Positions 8,077-19,358 of a stretch of DNA of 64,000 nt are shown one piece after another. The position numbers and the translations under genes are program-made. Positions within the stretch are counted from its first letter, which is position 1. Each line of letters starts with the position of its first letter. Under the pieces are notes generated by a model that made no database searches, was not told the origin of the DNA, and saw nothing but the letters and a program-made list of their open reading frames with translations. The stretch covers positions 2,011,501 to 2,075,500 of the forward strand of contig NZ_JAPZBC010000001.1 of NCBI RefSeq assembly GCF_027460265.1, written 5' to 3'. This DNA comes from Streptomyces sp. WMMC940. Lineage in GTDB: Bacteria > Actinomycetota > Actinomycetes > Streptomycetales > Streptomycetaceae.

Positions 8077-9996
8077 TCAGTGGCCGTTCGTGTCCTTCTT
8101 GAGCCGGGGGATGCCGGCGGCCCGGTACGCCTCCTCCTCGTCCAGCGTCTCGCTGGCGAGGAGTGCCTCGGCCAGCGCGTCCAGCCGGTCGCGGTTCTCG
8201 CGGAGCTGCCGGCAGGCGCTCTCGTAGCATTCCTCGGCGATCCGGCGCATCTCGTGGTCGACCGCGTCCAGCGTCGCCGGGGCGGCGGTGAGCCCGTACG
8301 GCTCCTGCCCGTCCCCCGACACGGCGGTGAAGCGGCCGACGCGCTCGCTCATGCCCCAGCGTCCGACCATGCCCCTGACCAGCCGGGTGACCTGCTCCAG
8401 ATCGTTCTCCGATCCGGTGGTGATGATCCCGAAGACGACGTGCTCCGCCGCCATGCCGCCGAGCGCCCCGATGATCCTTCCGCGCAGGTACTCCTCGGTG
8501 TACGCGTACTTGTCCGCATCCGGGGTGGAGAGCGTGACGCCGAGCGCCCGGCCGCGCGGGACGATCGTGACCTTGCGGACCGGGTCGGCACCCGGCTGGA
8601 GCATGCCGAGCAGGGCGTGGCCGCTCTCGTGGTACGCCGTCCTGCGGCGTTCGCCCTCGGGCATCACGAGCGCGCGCTCCGCGCCGAGCTGGACCTTCTC
8701 CAGCGCGTCCGAGAGGTCGCGCTGGGTCACCCGGCCCTGCCGCCGTTTGACCGCGAGCAGCGCGGCCTCGTTGGCGAGGTTGGCCAGTTCGGCACCCGTC
8801 ATGCCCGGTGTCGTACGGGACACCTGCGCCAGATCGACGCTCGGCGCCAGTGGGATGTCCCGGGTGTGGATCCTGAGGATGGCCTCCCGGCCCGCCCGGT
8901 CGGGCGGGCTGACGTGCACGATCCGGTCGAAGCGGCCGGGCCGGGTGAGGGCCGGGTCGAGGACGTCTGCACGGTTGGTGGCGGCGATGACGACGACGCC
9001 CTCCGAGCCCGTGAAGCCGTCCATCTCGGTCAGGATCTGGTTGAGGGTCTGCTCGCGCTCGTCGTGGCCGCCGATGCTCGCGCCGCCGCCGCGCACCCGC
9101 CCGATGGTGTCGATCTCGTCGATGAAGACGATGGCCGGGGCGACCTTGCGGGCCTCGGCGAAGAGCTCGCGGACGCGGGAGGCCCCGACGCCCACGATCA
9201 TCTCGATGAACTCCGACGCGGACGCGGAGAAGAACGGCACCCCGGCCTCGCCCGCCACGGCCCGCGCGAGCAGCGTCTTTCCGGTGCCGGGCGGGCCGGC
9301 GAGCAGCACGCCGCCGGGCATCCGTGCGCCCATGGCCCGGTAGACCTGGGGGTTCTTGAGGAAGTCGACGACGTCGTCGAGCTCGCCCTGGACCTCGTCG
9401 ATCCCCGCCACGTCGGCGAAGGTGGTGCGTCTGTGGGGTTCCAGCTCCACGGGGCGGGGCGGCGCCTTGCGACCCAGGGGACCGCCGAGGCGTGGCCCCA
9501 GGCGTCTCGCGAGGGCCACCCAGAGCAGCACGAGGATCACGATCGGCGCGAGGGAGAGCAGCAGATTGGTCAGCAGGCTGCGCTGGACGACGACCGGTTC
9601 GGCCGTGACGGTCACGCCCTTCTGGCTCAGCTGCTGCCAGAGGTCGTCCTCCGCGAACTCGGGCCGCTGGGTCCGGAAGGTGGTGTAGTCGCCCCCGCCG
9701 CCGGGGATCGGCTGCCCGGTCCTCAGCTCGCCCTCGATGGTGTCGCCCTTGGCATAGATCTTGGTGACGTTGCCGGCCTCGACCTGCCTGCTGAACTCGG
9801 TGTACGAGATCGTCGGCTCGTCGCCCTTGGCGAAGTACGACAGGATCCCGTAGGCGACGAGGAAGAGGACCACGGCGGTCGCCACGAGCCCGATCCAGCC
9901 ACCGGGCGGCTTCTTGCGCGGCGGCGTGGGTGGCGGTGCCCCCTCCGATCGCCAGGGCTGGTCGGTGCGATCGCGCGGGGGTACGGCATTGGCCAC
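8077..9996 (-). CDS. ftsH: FtsH-family ATP-dependent zinc metalloprotease
   Basis: Membrane-anchored AAA+ protease that degrades membrane and regulatory proteins. From GTG 9996 it has 639 residues. Two membrane segments (about 37-57 and 145-165) flank an extracytoplasmic domain. The AAA module has Walker A GPPGTGKT (about 232-239), Walker B IVFIDEID (about 287) and arginine-finger region RPGRFDR. The zinc site is HESGH (about 455). The frame stays open to 10047, but 9996 has a GGAGGG motif close upstream and the usual VAN...[10 protein letters not shown] beginning. Streptomyces usually encode another FtsH elsewhere, so this is probably a paralogue. It lies downstream of ffh, separated by a strong terminator. 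Confidence 0.95.
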   Translation of the reverse strand: MANAVPPRDRTDQPWRSEGAPPPTPPRKKPPGGWIGLVATAVVLFLVAYGILSYFAKGDEPTISYTEFSRQVEAGNVTKIYAKGDTIEGELRTGQPIPGGGGDYTTFRTQRPEFAEDDLWQQLSQKGVTVTAEPVVVQRSLLTNLLLSLAPIVILVLLWVALARRLGPRLGGPLGRKAPPRPVELEPHRRTTFADVAGIDEVQGELDDVVDFLKNPQVYRAMGARMPGGVLLAGPPGTGKTLLARAVAGEAGVPFFSASASEFIEMIVGVGASRVRELFAEARKVAPAIVFIDEIDTIGRVRGGGASIGGHDEREQTLNQILTEMDGFTGSEGVVVIAATNRADVLDPALTRPGRFDRIVHVSPPDRAGREAILRIHTRDIPLAPSVDLAQVSRTTPGMTGAELANLANEAALLAVKRRQGRVTQRDLSDALEKVQLGAERALVMPEGERRRTAYHESGHALLGMLQPGADPVRKVTIVPRGRALGVTLSTPDADKYAYTEEYLRGRIIGALGGMAAEHVVFGIITTGSENDLEQVTRLVRGMVGRWGMSERVGRFTAVSGDGQEPYGLTAAPATLDAVDHEMRRIAEECYESACRQLRENRDRLDALAEALLASETLDEEEAYRAAGIPRLKKDTNGH

Positions 9997-10116
9997 GGCC
10001 TGCCCTCCGGTCCCTCGGCTGCTCCAGATCTCTGCCCATGACCGCACAGAACCGCCCGGGCTGCCACCCGGAGCGGAGCCCGGGCGGTGTGAGCGACCGG
10101 GCAGCCGAAGGGCCCG

Positions 10117-10166
10117 GCACGGGCGAGGGCCCCGCGATCGGGTGATCGCGGGGCCCTCGCCCGTGC
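10117..10166 (-). terminator. Strong hairpin terminator after ffh
   Basis: Perfect inverted repeat with 23-base arms (10117-10139 and 10144-10166) and a four-base loop, between the ffh stop and the ftsH-like start. There is no T-run, as usual in Streptomyces. Confidence 0.85.
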
Positions 10167-10203
10167 TCGCGGCGGGCCCGCCGGTCCATGGACTTCCCGG
10201 ACG

Positions 10204-11754
10204 TCAGCCCATGAACTTCTTGAACTCCTCGGGGAGCTCGAAGTCCTGGGCGCCCTGGCCACCCGCAGGCAGCCCGAACGGGCTCCCCTGGCCGGCCTGT
10301 TCGCGGCGGGCCTGGGCGGCCTGCTCCTCGGCCTTGCGCTTCATCGGGTTGCCGGAACGCTGCTTGCCCTTGGCCTGCTTCTGCTTCTTCTTCTGACGGC
10401 CCGGTCCGCCGCCCATGCCGGGGATGCCGGGCATCCCCGGCATGCCGCCGCCCTGGGCCATGCGCGACATCATCTTGCGGGCCTCGAAGAACCGCTCCAC
10501 CAGGTTCTTCACGGCGCTGACGTCCACACCGGAACCGCGGGCGATGCGGGCCCGGCGCGAGCCGTTGATGATCGTCGGGTCGGTGCGCTCGCCGGGCGTC
10601 ATCGACTTGATGATCGCCGCCGTACGGTCGACGTCGCGCTCGTCGATGTTGTTGATCTGGTCCTTGATCTGGCCCATGCCCGGCAGCATCCCGAGCAGCT
10701 TGGAGATGGAGCCCATCTTCCTGACCTGCTCCATCTGCGCCAGGAAGTCGTCGAGCGTGAACTCCTTGGGGCCCTTCGCCAGCTTGGCCGCCATCTTCTC
10801 GGCCTCGGCCTGGCTGAAGGTCTGCTCGGCCTTCTCGATCAGCGAGAGCATGTCGCCCATGCCGAGGATGCGGGACGCCATGCGGTCCGGGTGGAACGCG
10901 TCGAACTCGTCCAGCTTCTCGCCGTTCGAGGCGAACATGATCTGCTTGCCGGTGACGTGCGCGATGGAGAGCGCGGCACCACCGCGGGCGTCGCCGTCCA
11001 GCTTGGACAGCACCACGCCGTCGAAGCCGACGCCGTCGCGGAAGGCCTCCGCGGTGTTGACCGCGTCCTGGCCGATCATCGCGTCGACGACGAAGAGGAC
11101 CTCGTCGGGGCCGACCGCGTCACGGATGTCCGCGGCCTGCTGCATCATCTCCTGATCGATACCGAGCCGGCCGGCGGTGTCGACGATGACGATGTCGTGC
11201 ACCTTCGACTTCGCGTACTCGATCGACTCCTTGGCGACCTGGACCGGGTCGCCCACGCCGTTGCCGGGCTGGGGCGCGAAGACGCCCACGCCGGCGCGCT
11301 CGGCGACGACGGCCAGCTGGTTCACGGCGTTGGGGCGCTGCAGGTCGCAGGCGACGAGCAGCGGGGAGTGGCCCTGGCCCTTGAGCCAGAGACCGAGCTT
11401 GCCGGCCAGGGTGGTCTTACCGGCACCCTGGAGACCCGCCAGCATGATCACGGTGGGCGGCTGCTTGGCGAAGCGCAGCCGGCGGGTCTCGCCGCCGAGG
11501 ATGCCGATGAGCTCCTCGTTGACGATCTTGATGACCTGCTGGGCGGGGTTCAGCGCCTGGGACACCTCGGCGCCGAGGGCGCGCTCCTTGACCTGCTTGA
11601 TGAAGGCGCGCACGACCGGCAGCGCCACATCGGCCTCGAGCAGCGCGATGCGGATCTCACGTGCCGTGGCGTCGATGTCGGCCTCGGACAGGCGGCCCTT
11701 GCCCCGGAGGTTCTTGAATGTCGCTGCAAGGCGGTCGGAGAGGGTGTCGAACAC
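10204..11754 (-). CDS. ffh: Signal recognition particle protein Ffh
   Basis: SRP54-type GTPase that delivers signal-bearing ribosomes to FtsY. Order: N domain (1-90), G domain with GLQGAGKTT, DTAGRLGID and TKLDGDARGG-type motifs (here SKLDGDARGG), then the Met-rich M domain containing the RNA-binding SGGMGDM region (here GMGDMLSLIEKAEQ). The length is 516 residues. The tail has a GMPGMPGIPGMGGGPG run and a Lys/Gln-rich end, extended relative to E. coli (453). The start is GTG 11754. FtsY is encoded at 19359 in this window; the two form the targeting complex. Confidence 0.98.
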   Translation of the reverse strand: MFDTLSDRLAATFKNLRGKGRLSEADIDATAREIRIALLEADVALPVVRAFIKQVKERALGAEVSQALNPAQQVIKIVNEELIGILGGETRRLRFAKQPPTVIMLAGLQGAGKTTLAGKLGLWLKGQGHSPLLVACDLQRPNAVNQLAVVAERAGVGVFAPQPGNGVGDPVQVAKESIEYAKSKVHDIVIVDTAGRLGIDQEMMQQAADIRDAVGPDEVLFVVDAMIGQDAVNTAEAFRDGVGFDGVVLSKLDGDARGGAALSIAHVTGKQIMFASNGEKLDEFDAFHPDRMASRILGMGDMLSLIEKAEQTFSQAEAEKMAAKLAKGPKEFTLDDFLAQMEQVRKMGSISKLLGMLPGMGQIKDQINNIDERDVDRTAAIIKSMTPGERTDPTIINGSRRARIARGSGVDVSAVKNLVERFFEARKMMSRMAQGGGMPGMPGIPGMGGGPGRQKKKQKQAKGKQRSGNPMKRKAEEQAAQARREQAGQGSPFGLPAGGQGAQDFELPEEFKKFMG

Positions 11755-11881
11755 GGTGGTCGCGGATCCTCAGGTCTCGGGGGCGGGCGGACAGATGTCA
11801 CCCAAGGGTATCCGGCCGCGTGGGATGGGGTCTGCCCCCGGGCACGCGGCCGGACGGATCCCTCGCCCGGGTCCGGGGCGT

Positions 11882-14338
11882 TCACACGGTCCGCAGCGCG
11901 GCCTCCAGCGTCCGCGCGACGTCCACGGCCTCCTCGGGCGGCAGCGGGGCTCCTCCGGGACCTGTGACGTAGAACGCGTCCACCGCGTTCGCGCCGAGGG
12001 TCGAGACCCGTGCGCTGCGCACGCTGACCGCCGCCGACTCCAGGGCGTGGCCGATCCGGTGCAGCAGCCCCGGGGCGTCCTGCGCGCGCACCTCGATGAC
12101 CGTGGCCAGTCGGGAGGCCGCCGGGGCGACCGTGACCCTCGGCGGCGGGGCCTTCACCCCGCGCCGGCGCGGATACGCGGCGTCCCGCTCGGCGAGCCGG
12201 GCGGTGACGTCCAGGGATCCGTCGAGGGCCCGCACGAGATCGGAGCGCAGCCGGGCGGCCTGCGGGAGCGAACCGTAGGCCGCGGCGACCCGCCAGTTCA
12301 GCATCAGGACGGTCCCCGGGCCCACCTCGTGGGGGAGCTCGACGGCGCGCAGGTCGGCGGCGCGGACGGTGAGCCGGTGCAGGGCGAGCACGCCCGCGAC
12401 GGCGGGCAGTACGGCGGGCTGGTCGGGCACGGCGATGAGGAGCTCGACGCCGACCGGCTCGGGTTCGCCGTCCGGTTGCCGGCCCTCGGCCTGGGCGGCG
12501 TGCAGGGCCAGCACCGGTCCGCCGGTGCGCAGCGCCTCGACGGCGAGCCGCTCCTGCTCGGCGCTCGGAGCGACCGGCTCCGGTTCCTCGGGGCTCTCCC
12601 CTGCGAGAACGCCCGCGACCCGTTTGACCAGGTCGGCGACGAGTGATCCCCGCCAGGCCGACCAGGCCGCCGGCCCGGTCGCGAGGGCGTCGGCCTCGGT
12701 GAGGGCGTGCAGCAGCTCCAGCGTGCCGGGCGAGCCGACGACGTCCGCGACCGCCCGCACGGTCGCCGGGTCCTCCAGATCACGGCGGGTGGCGGTCTCG
12801 ATGAGCAGCAGATGGTGGCGCACCAGGGCGGCGATCACGGCCACGTCCTGCTTGTCGAAGCCGATGCGGGTGGCGACGTCGCGCGCGATGGTCTCACCGG
12901 CCACCGAGTGGTCGCCGGGCCAGCCCTTGCCGATGTCGTGGAGCAGGGCCGCGACGAGGAGCAGGTCGGGGCGGCCGACCCGGCGGGTGAGCGCGGAGGC
13001 GCGGACGGCGGCCTCCACGAGGTGGCGGTCGACGGTCCAGGTGTGGACGGGGTTGCGCTGGGGCCGGCAGCGGACCCGCTCCCAGTCGGGCAGCAGCCGG
13101 GTGATCAGGCCCTCGGCCTCCAGCGCCTCCCACACGGCGACGGTCGGTTCGCCCGCGCCGAGCAGGGTGACGAGTTCCTCCCGTGCCTCGGCGGGCCAGG
13201 GAACGGGGAGCGGCTTGGTGGCGGCTGCCAGGTGGCGTACGGCGTGCAGGGAGAGCGGCACACCGGACTGGGCCGCTGCCGCCGCCGCGCGCAGGGGCAG
13301 CACCGGGTCCCGCTCCGGCCTGGCGGAGCGGGCGATGACGGCTTCGCCGTCCATCTCGACGACGCCCTCGGCCAGAGGGGTGCGCTCGGTCTCGGGGCGG
13401 CGACCGCCCCAGATGTTCCGCAGCCGGGGGCGCGCGGACCGGGCCTTGAGCACCCGGTTGACCTCGCGCCAGGTGACGTCGGCGGCGTACGAGACGGTCC
13501 GCGCGGCCTCGTACACCTGGCGCAGCAGCGCGTCGGCGTCGAGCAGACCGAGTGCCTGCGCCACCTGGTCCTGCTCCTGGAGGGCGAGCCGGTCGGTGGC
13601 CCGTCCGGTGGTGAGATGGAGTGCGTCGCGGGCGTCGAGGAGGGTGCGGCGGGCCTCGGCCAGGCCCTCGCGGGGCGCGTCGGCCAGCCAGGACGCGGCG
13701 ACGGCGCGCAGGGCGGTGGCGTCGCGCAGCCCGCCCCGGGCCTCCTTGAGATCGGGCTCCAGCAGGAACTGCAGCTCGCCCTGGCGTTCGGCGCGTTCGC
13801 GGCAGAGCTCGTCGAGTTCGGGGAGCCGCTTCGGCGCCTGGTTGCGCCAGTCGGCGAGGACGGCCGTGCGCAGCCCGGCGACCATCTGGAGGTCACCGGC
13901 GACGGCGCGGGCGTCGAGCAGCCCCAGCTGCACCTTGATGTCCTCGCCCGCGGTACGGCGGGCCTCGGCCGGGGTCCGGACCGAGTGGTCGAGCGCCAGC
14001 CCGAGATCCCACACCGGGTACCAGATCCGGTCGGCGAGCGAGGCGAGCGCGCCCGGTTCGGCGCCGCCGTCGTGCAGCAGCAGGAGGTCCAGGTCGCTGC
14101 GCGGCGAGAGCTCGCCGCGCCCGTAGCCGCCGACGGCGACGAGGGCGGCGCCGCGCACCCCGGTGTCCTCCTTGGCGGCGGCGAACAGCGCCGCGAGCCA
14201 GTCGTCGGTGAGCCGGGCCAGCGCGGCACGGCGCGGCGGCCCGGGCCGCGTCTCCTCCTGGAGGAGACGCAGCCGGGCCGCCGCATAGCCGCTGGGTCCC
14301 GAGCCCTCGGTTTCCGTGGTCAGATCGATGCTCGTCAC
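11882..14338 (-). CDS. glnD: PII nucleotidylyltransferase GlnD
   Basis: Bifunctional nitrogen sensor that modifies and demodifies PII. It has 818 residues. The nucleotidyltransferase motif GGYGRGELSPRSDLDLLLLH is at about 66-86. An HD hydrolase domain contains HDIGKG at about 463. Two C-terminal ACT domains end in the RSARVSTLGANAVDAFYV region. GTG 14338 starts 13 bases after the glnB stop. In S. coelicolor, GlnD is known to adenylylate PII rather than uridylylate it; the sequence alone cannot tell which. It is the last gene of amtB-glnB-glnD. Confidence 0.97.
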   Translation of the reverse strand: MTSIDLTTETEGSGPSGYAAARLRLLQEETRPGPPRRAALARLTDDWLAALFAAAKEDTGVRGAALVAVGGYGRGELSPRSDLDLLLLHDGGAEPGALASLADRIWYPVWDLGLALDHSVRTPAEARRTAGEDIKVQLGLLDARAVAGDLQMVAGLRTAVLADWRNQAPKRLPELDELCRERAERQGELQFLLEPDLKEARGGLRDATALRAVAASWLADAPREGLAEARRTLLDARDALHLTTGRATDRLALQEQDQVAQALGLLDADALLRQVYEAARTVSYAADVTWREVNRVLKARSARPRLRNIWGGRRPETERTPLAEGVVEMDGEAVIARSARPERDPVLPLRAAAAAAQSGVPLSLHAVRHLAAATKPLPVPWPAEAREELVTLLGAGEPTVAVWEALEAEGLITRLLPDWERVRCRPQRNPVHTWTVDRHLVEAAVRASALTRRVGRPDLLLVAALLHDIGKGWPGDHSVAGETIARDVATRIGFDKQDVAVIAALVRHHLLLIETATRRDLEDPATVRAVADVVGSPGTLELLHALTEADALATGPAAWSAWRGSLVADLVKRVAGVLAGESPEEPEPVAPSAEQERLAVEALRTGGPVLALHAAQAEGRQPDGEPEPVGVELLIAVPDQPAVLPAVAGVLALHRLTVRAADLRAVELPHEVGPGTVLMLNWRVAAAYGSLPQAARLRSDLVRALDGSLDVTARLAERDAAYPRRRGVKAPPPRVTVAPAASRLATVIEVRAQDAPGLLHRIGHALESAAVSVRSARVSTLGANAVDAFYVTGPGGAPLPPEEAVDVARTLEAALRTV

Positions 14339-14351
14339 CCAGAACTCCCGT

Positions 14352-16220
<1,869 letters not shown>

Positions 16221-16373
16221 TTACACGCCCATGAACTGAAGGGTCACGGGAACATCACGGGCGTACCCTCCCGGGCGGCACGACCGGCGCGACGGTCACC
16301 CGGTTGACCTGGCGTGGGGAGCCGTGTCGGGCAGTAGGGGTGGCCGTCGCGCCGGAGTTCTGTGACGGGCTGC

Positions 16374-17864
16374 TCAGACCGCCTCGGCGGTCTCCGGCAG
16401 CTGTGCGGTGATGAGGTCCGTGAGGTGGGCGACCTCGGGGACGTCGCCGAAGTCCCTGGCCGCCGTGTCGACGGTCTTGCGCAGCCGGGTGTTGACCCGC
16501 TCCGAGCGCACCCTCCTGGCGATGTGCAGTGCCTGCTCGGCGAGTCTGGTGGACTGCTCGGGCTCCCTCTTCAGCAGATGCACCGTCGCCATGCCGACGA
16601 GGTTGAGTGCATACGAGCGCTGGTGCTCGGCGTCCTCACCGAAGAGCTCCACGGCGCGCTCCATGACGGGCTCGGCGAGCGAGGCGTACATGGGGCTGCG
16701 GCCGGCTACGTAGGCGAGGTCCCGGTACGAGTGGGCGTTCTCGCCGTTGAGCTCGGCCTCGGAGAAGAAGCGGATCCAGTCCGGCTCCGGCTCGGGGGCC
16801 TCGAGCGCGTCGGCGAAGGTGTCCTCGGCCATCCGGACGGCCCGCTTGGTCTTGCTGGGCTGGCCCATGTTGGCGTAGGCGCGGGCCTCCATCGCATACA
16901 GCATGGCCTGTGTACGCGGGGTCGCGCAGTCACGGCTGCCGTACTGCGCGAGGTGGATGAGCTCCAGCGCGTCCTCGGGCCGGCCCAGGTGGATCATCTG
17001 GCGGCTCATGGAGGAGAGGATGTACGAGCCGAGGGGCTTGTCCCCGGCCTCCTTGGCTGCGTGGAGGGCGAGCACGAAGTACTTCTGGGCGGTGGGCTGC
17101 AGCCCTACGTCGTAGCTCATCCAGCCGGCCAGCTCGGCCAGTTCGGCGGCGCAGGTGAAGAGCCTCCTGGAGGTGGCCGCCGGCTGCGGTTCCTGGAGCA
17201 GCTCCGTCACCTCGTGCAGTTGCCCGACGACGGCCTTGCGGCGCAGCCCGCCGCCGCACTGGGCGTCCCACTGGCGGAACATCGCCGTCGTGGACTCGAG
17301 GAGGTCCAGCTCCGGCTTGGAGAGCCGGGCGGGGCGGCGGACGCTCGCGGTGTCCGCCGGCCCGGTGTCGGTGGGCGGGGTGGGCACCAGCCAGCGCTGC
17401 ATGGGCTCGACCAGGGCCGGCCCCGCGGAGAGCGCCAGCGACGTCCCCAGGAATCCGCGGCGGGCCAGCATGAGGTCGCTGCGGGAGAACTCGCCGAGGA
17501 GCGAGACGGTCTGCGGGCCGGCCCAGGGGAGGTCGACACCGGACACCGAGGGTGACTGGTGTGCCGTGCGGAGCCCCAGGTCCTCGATGGCGACGACGGT
17601 GCCGAACCGCTCCGAGAACAGTTCACTGAGGATGCGCGGGATGGGCTCGCGCGGCTGCTCGCCGTCGAGCCATCTGCGGACGCGCGAGGTGTCGGTGCTG
17701 ATGTGGTGCGCACCGATCTGCCGGGCCCGGCGGTTGACCTGGCGGGCGAGCTCGCCCTTCGACCAGCCGCTGCGCACGAACCACGAGCCCAGTTGCTCGT
17801 TCGGACGCTTCCCGCCGCCCGTGCCGTCCGCGCCGCCGCTCACAGGTAACGCCCCCATCCGCAT
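16374..17864 (-). CDS. nsdA: NsdA-type negative regulator of development and antibiotic production
   Basis: 496-residue tetratricopeptide-like protein. An N-terminal segment WFVRSGWSKGELARQVNRRA resembles a helix-turn-helix. A twin-Arg-like stretch RRGFLGTSLALSAGPAL occurs near 135-150 inside the protein, and the C-terminal half is a series of helical TPR-like repeats (YFVLALHAAKEAGDK, HLGRPEDALELIHLA, AEQALHIARRV). Length and gene order (next to amtB and the primase-like gene) match NsdA, known to repress sporulation and antibiotic synthesis in S. coelicolor. ATG 17864 has AAGGA five bases upstream. Confidence 0.92.
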   Translation of the reverse strand: MRMGALPVSGGADGTGGGKRPNEQLGSWFVRSGWSKGELARQVNRRARQIGAHHISTDTSRVRRWLDGEQPREPIPRILSELFSERFGTVVAIEDLGLRTAHQSPSVSGVDLPWAGPQTVSLLGEFSRSDLMLARRGFLGTSLALSAGPALVEPMQRWLVPTPPTDTGPADTASVRRPARLSKPELDLLESTTAMFRQWDAQCGGGLRRKAVVGQLHEVTELLQEPQPAATSRRLFTCAAELAELAGWMSYDVGLQPTAQKYFVLALHAAKEAGDKPLGSYILSSMSRQMIHLGRPEDALELIHLAQYGSRDCATPRTQAMLYAMEARAYANMGQPSKTKRAVRMAEDTFADALEAPEPEPDWIRFFSEAELNGENAHSYRDLAYVAGRSPMYASLAEPVMERAVELFGEDAEHQRSYALNLVGMATVHLLKREPEQSTRLAEQALHIARRVRSERVNTRLRKTVDTAARDFGDVPEVAHLTDLITAQLPETAEAV

Positions 17865-18318
17865 ACTGTCCTTGCCTGTCGTGCCGAGTGGTCCCGCCGG
17901 AATGCCCTGCCCGGCGGGACGGTGTCCGAACCCCTAGCAGAATGCCGTGATGCACGGCTCTGCGTCCGGCGGTCGCCCCCCTTCGAACAGGAAACCGACG
18001 TGCCCCCGGCATGCCCGCGGAGACATCGCCCCCCGGGCTTCGTGCACCGAAAGTAATCCTACGATCACCGGTCTCGCCATGGCGATTCCAGAAACGCCAC
18101 CATTCGCCACCCCTTCGAATGAACTGCCTTGCGGCCAGGCGCGATTCACTTGACACACGACGGCCGGGAACAGGCGGAGCGTTGTACGCCGGGGCGCGCG
18201 AGACCGGACGCACCACCCCGAGCGACACTTCGCACCGGCGAGCCGGGACGACGGCAACGCAGTGTCACCGCAAGACTCCTTCTCGTAACCACGGCGAGTT
18301 CGACCCGTTGGAGGGGGC
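17865..18318. other. Divergent intergenic region nsdA / primase-like gene
   Basis: 454 bases with no supportable gene. Base composition drops relative to flanks around 18030-18140 (runs such as GAAAGTAATCC and CCATTCGCCACC), as expected for promoters in both directions. I could not assign -35/-10 pairs confidently. Confidence 0.6.
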
Positions 18319-18981
18319 ATGGGCTTCACGATCGGCGGCTCCCGGGTCCGGGAGATCCGGCCCGGCTCACGGCGCCGCGGCCGCGCGACGGAGTGCACGG
18401 CTGCGGCCGAGTGCACGGGACTGTGGGGCTGGGACGTGGCCCCGGGCGCGCGGGCAGCGGCGGGCCGCTGCTCCTGCGGGGACCCCGGCTGCCCGGCCCC
18501 CGGTGCGCACCCCCTGGACTTCGTGCCCGAGGTGCGGGCCGGTGCGACCCTCGACGAGGTGGCGAAGGCCTGGGCGGAGGTGCCCGGCGCCTCGGTACTG
18601 CTCCCCGTGGGCCGCACGTTCGACGTCCTGGAGGTCTCCGAGGCGGCGGGCCGCCGCGCCCTGGTGAGGCTCGAGCGGATGGGCGTGCCCCTGGGGCCCG
18701 TGTCCGCGACGCCGACGGGCCGCGCCCAGTTCTTCGTGGCCCCGGGCGCCGCCCCCGAACTGCCCCATCTGCTGTACCGGATGGGCTGGGACGACGCCGG
18801 CCTGGACCTGCGCTGCCTCGGCGCGGGCCATCATGTGACGGCCCCGCCCTCCGACCACGCCGGCCTCGGTCCGTCCCGCTGGCTCCGACCGCCGGCCCTC
18901 GGCTCCTCCGAGGCTCCGCCCCAGGCCCGGCTGCTCCTGGGGACGCTCGCCTACATCTGCCACCGCTCGACGGCCCTCTGA
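18319..18981 (+). CDS. Primase-polymerase (N-terminal domain) family protein
   Basis: 220 residues from ATG 18319. It resembles the N-terminal domain of bifunctional DNA primase/polymerases (AEP type): a CSCGDPGCPAPGAHP cysteine/histidine motif (about 51-65) and LLPVGRTFDVLEVS in the place of the usual G-x-FDVLD catalytic region. There is no helicase or C-terminal primase domain, so it is a stand-alone domain. Such genes are widespread in Streptomyces chromosomes next to nsdA, with no assigned function. It is read opposite to nsdA. Confidence 0.8.
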   Translation: MGFTIGGSRVREIRPGSRRRGRATECTAAAECTGLWGWDVAPGARAAAGRCSCGDPGCPAPGAHPLDFVPEVRAGATLDEVAKAWAEVPGASVLLPVGRTFDVLEVSEAAGRRALVRLERMGVPLGPVSATPTGRAQFFVAPGAAPELPHLLYRMGWDDAGLDLRCLGAGHHVTAPPSDHAGLGPSRWLRPPALGSSEAPPQARLLLGTLAYICHRSTAL

Positions 18982-19156
18982 ACGCCGCCGAGGCGTCCCG
19001 GCCGTTCACGCCGGATCCCGCGTGTCTCCCGTCGCCCGTCTCCCCGCACCCGGTGCGGCGGCCCCGTGCGGAGGCCGCACGGAGCGCGTCCGCCGAGCCG
19101 CGGAGGACGCGGCGCGGCGGAGGGGCCGGACGGAGCGACCCCGGGACGGCTGGGGC

Positions 19157-19211
19157 GTGTCGCGATAGCCCCTCCCGCCCTGCGGGGCGGACGGAGCGAT
19201 CTGCGCGACAC
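19157..19211. repeat. Imperfect 55-base palindrome, related to the arm at 6497
   Basis: The left arm begins GTGTCGCG and runs through CCTCCCGCCC; the right arm ends GGGCGGACGGAGCGATCTGCGCGACAC. The reverse complement of the right arm matches the left with a few mismatches and gaps, and the loop is about three bases. The same arm sequence is present at 6497-6525. It is likely a mobile or multi-copy extragenic palindrome, possibly acting as a terminator here. Confidence 0.6.
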
Positions 19212-19218
19212 GGCCTGG

Positions 19219-19248
19219 GTGCCGCGTCGGGCGAACGTCGCCCGGCAC
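19219..19248. repeat. Short hairpin beside the palindrome
   Basis: CGGGCGA-ACG-TCGCCCG forms perfect seven-base arms, with an outer GTGCC/GGCAC pairing. A CGCCCGGCAC end follows the other repeat arm at 6531, suggesting both pieces belong to one repeat family. Confidence 0.5.
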
Positions 19249-19358
19249 GGCGACTCGCGGCGTTGGCCGAATCAACCGATCAGGCCCACTACGAGGTCGA
19301 TCCTGCGCCCTGCGGTCCTTCCCCTCGGCCCGCAGGGCCGCGCTAGGACCTAGTCCTA

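Larger units (their letters stand above)
18982..19358. other. Convergent gap with two palindromes
   Basis: 377 bases between the 3' ends of the primase-like gene and ftsY. No protein is recognisable. It contains the palindromes at 19157-19211 and 19219-19248, plus a short TAGGAC/GTCCTA inverted repeat next to the ftsY stop. It presumably terminates both genes. Confidence 0.65.
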
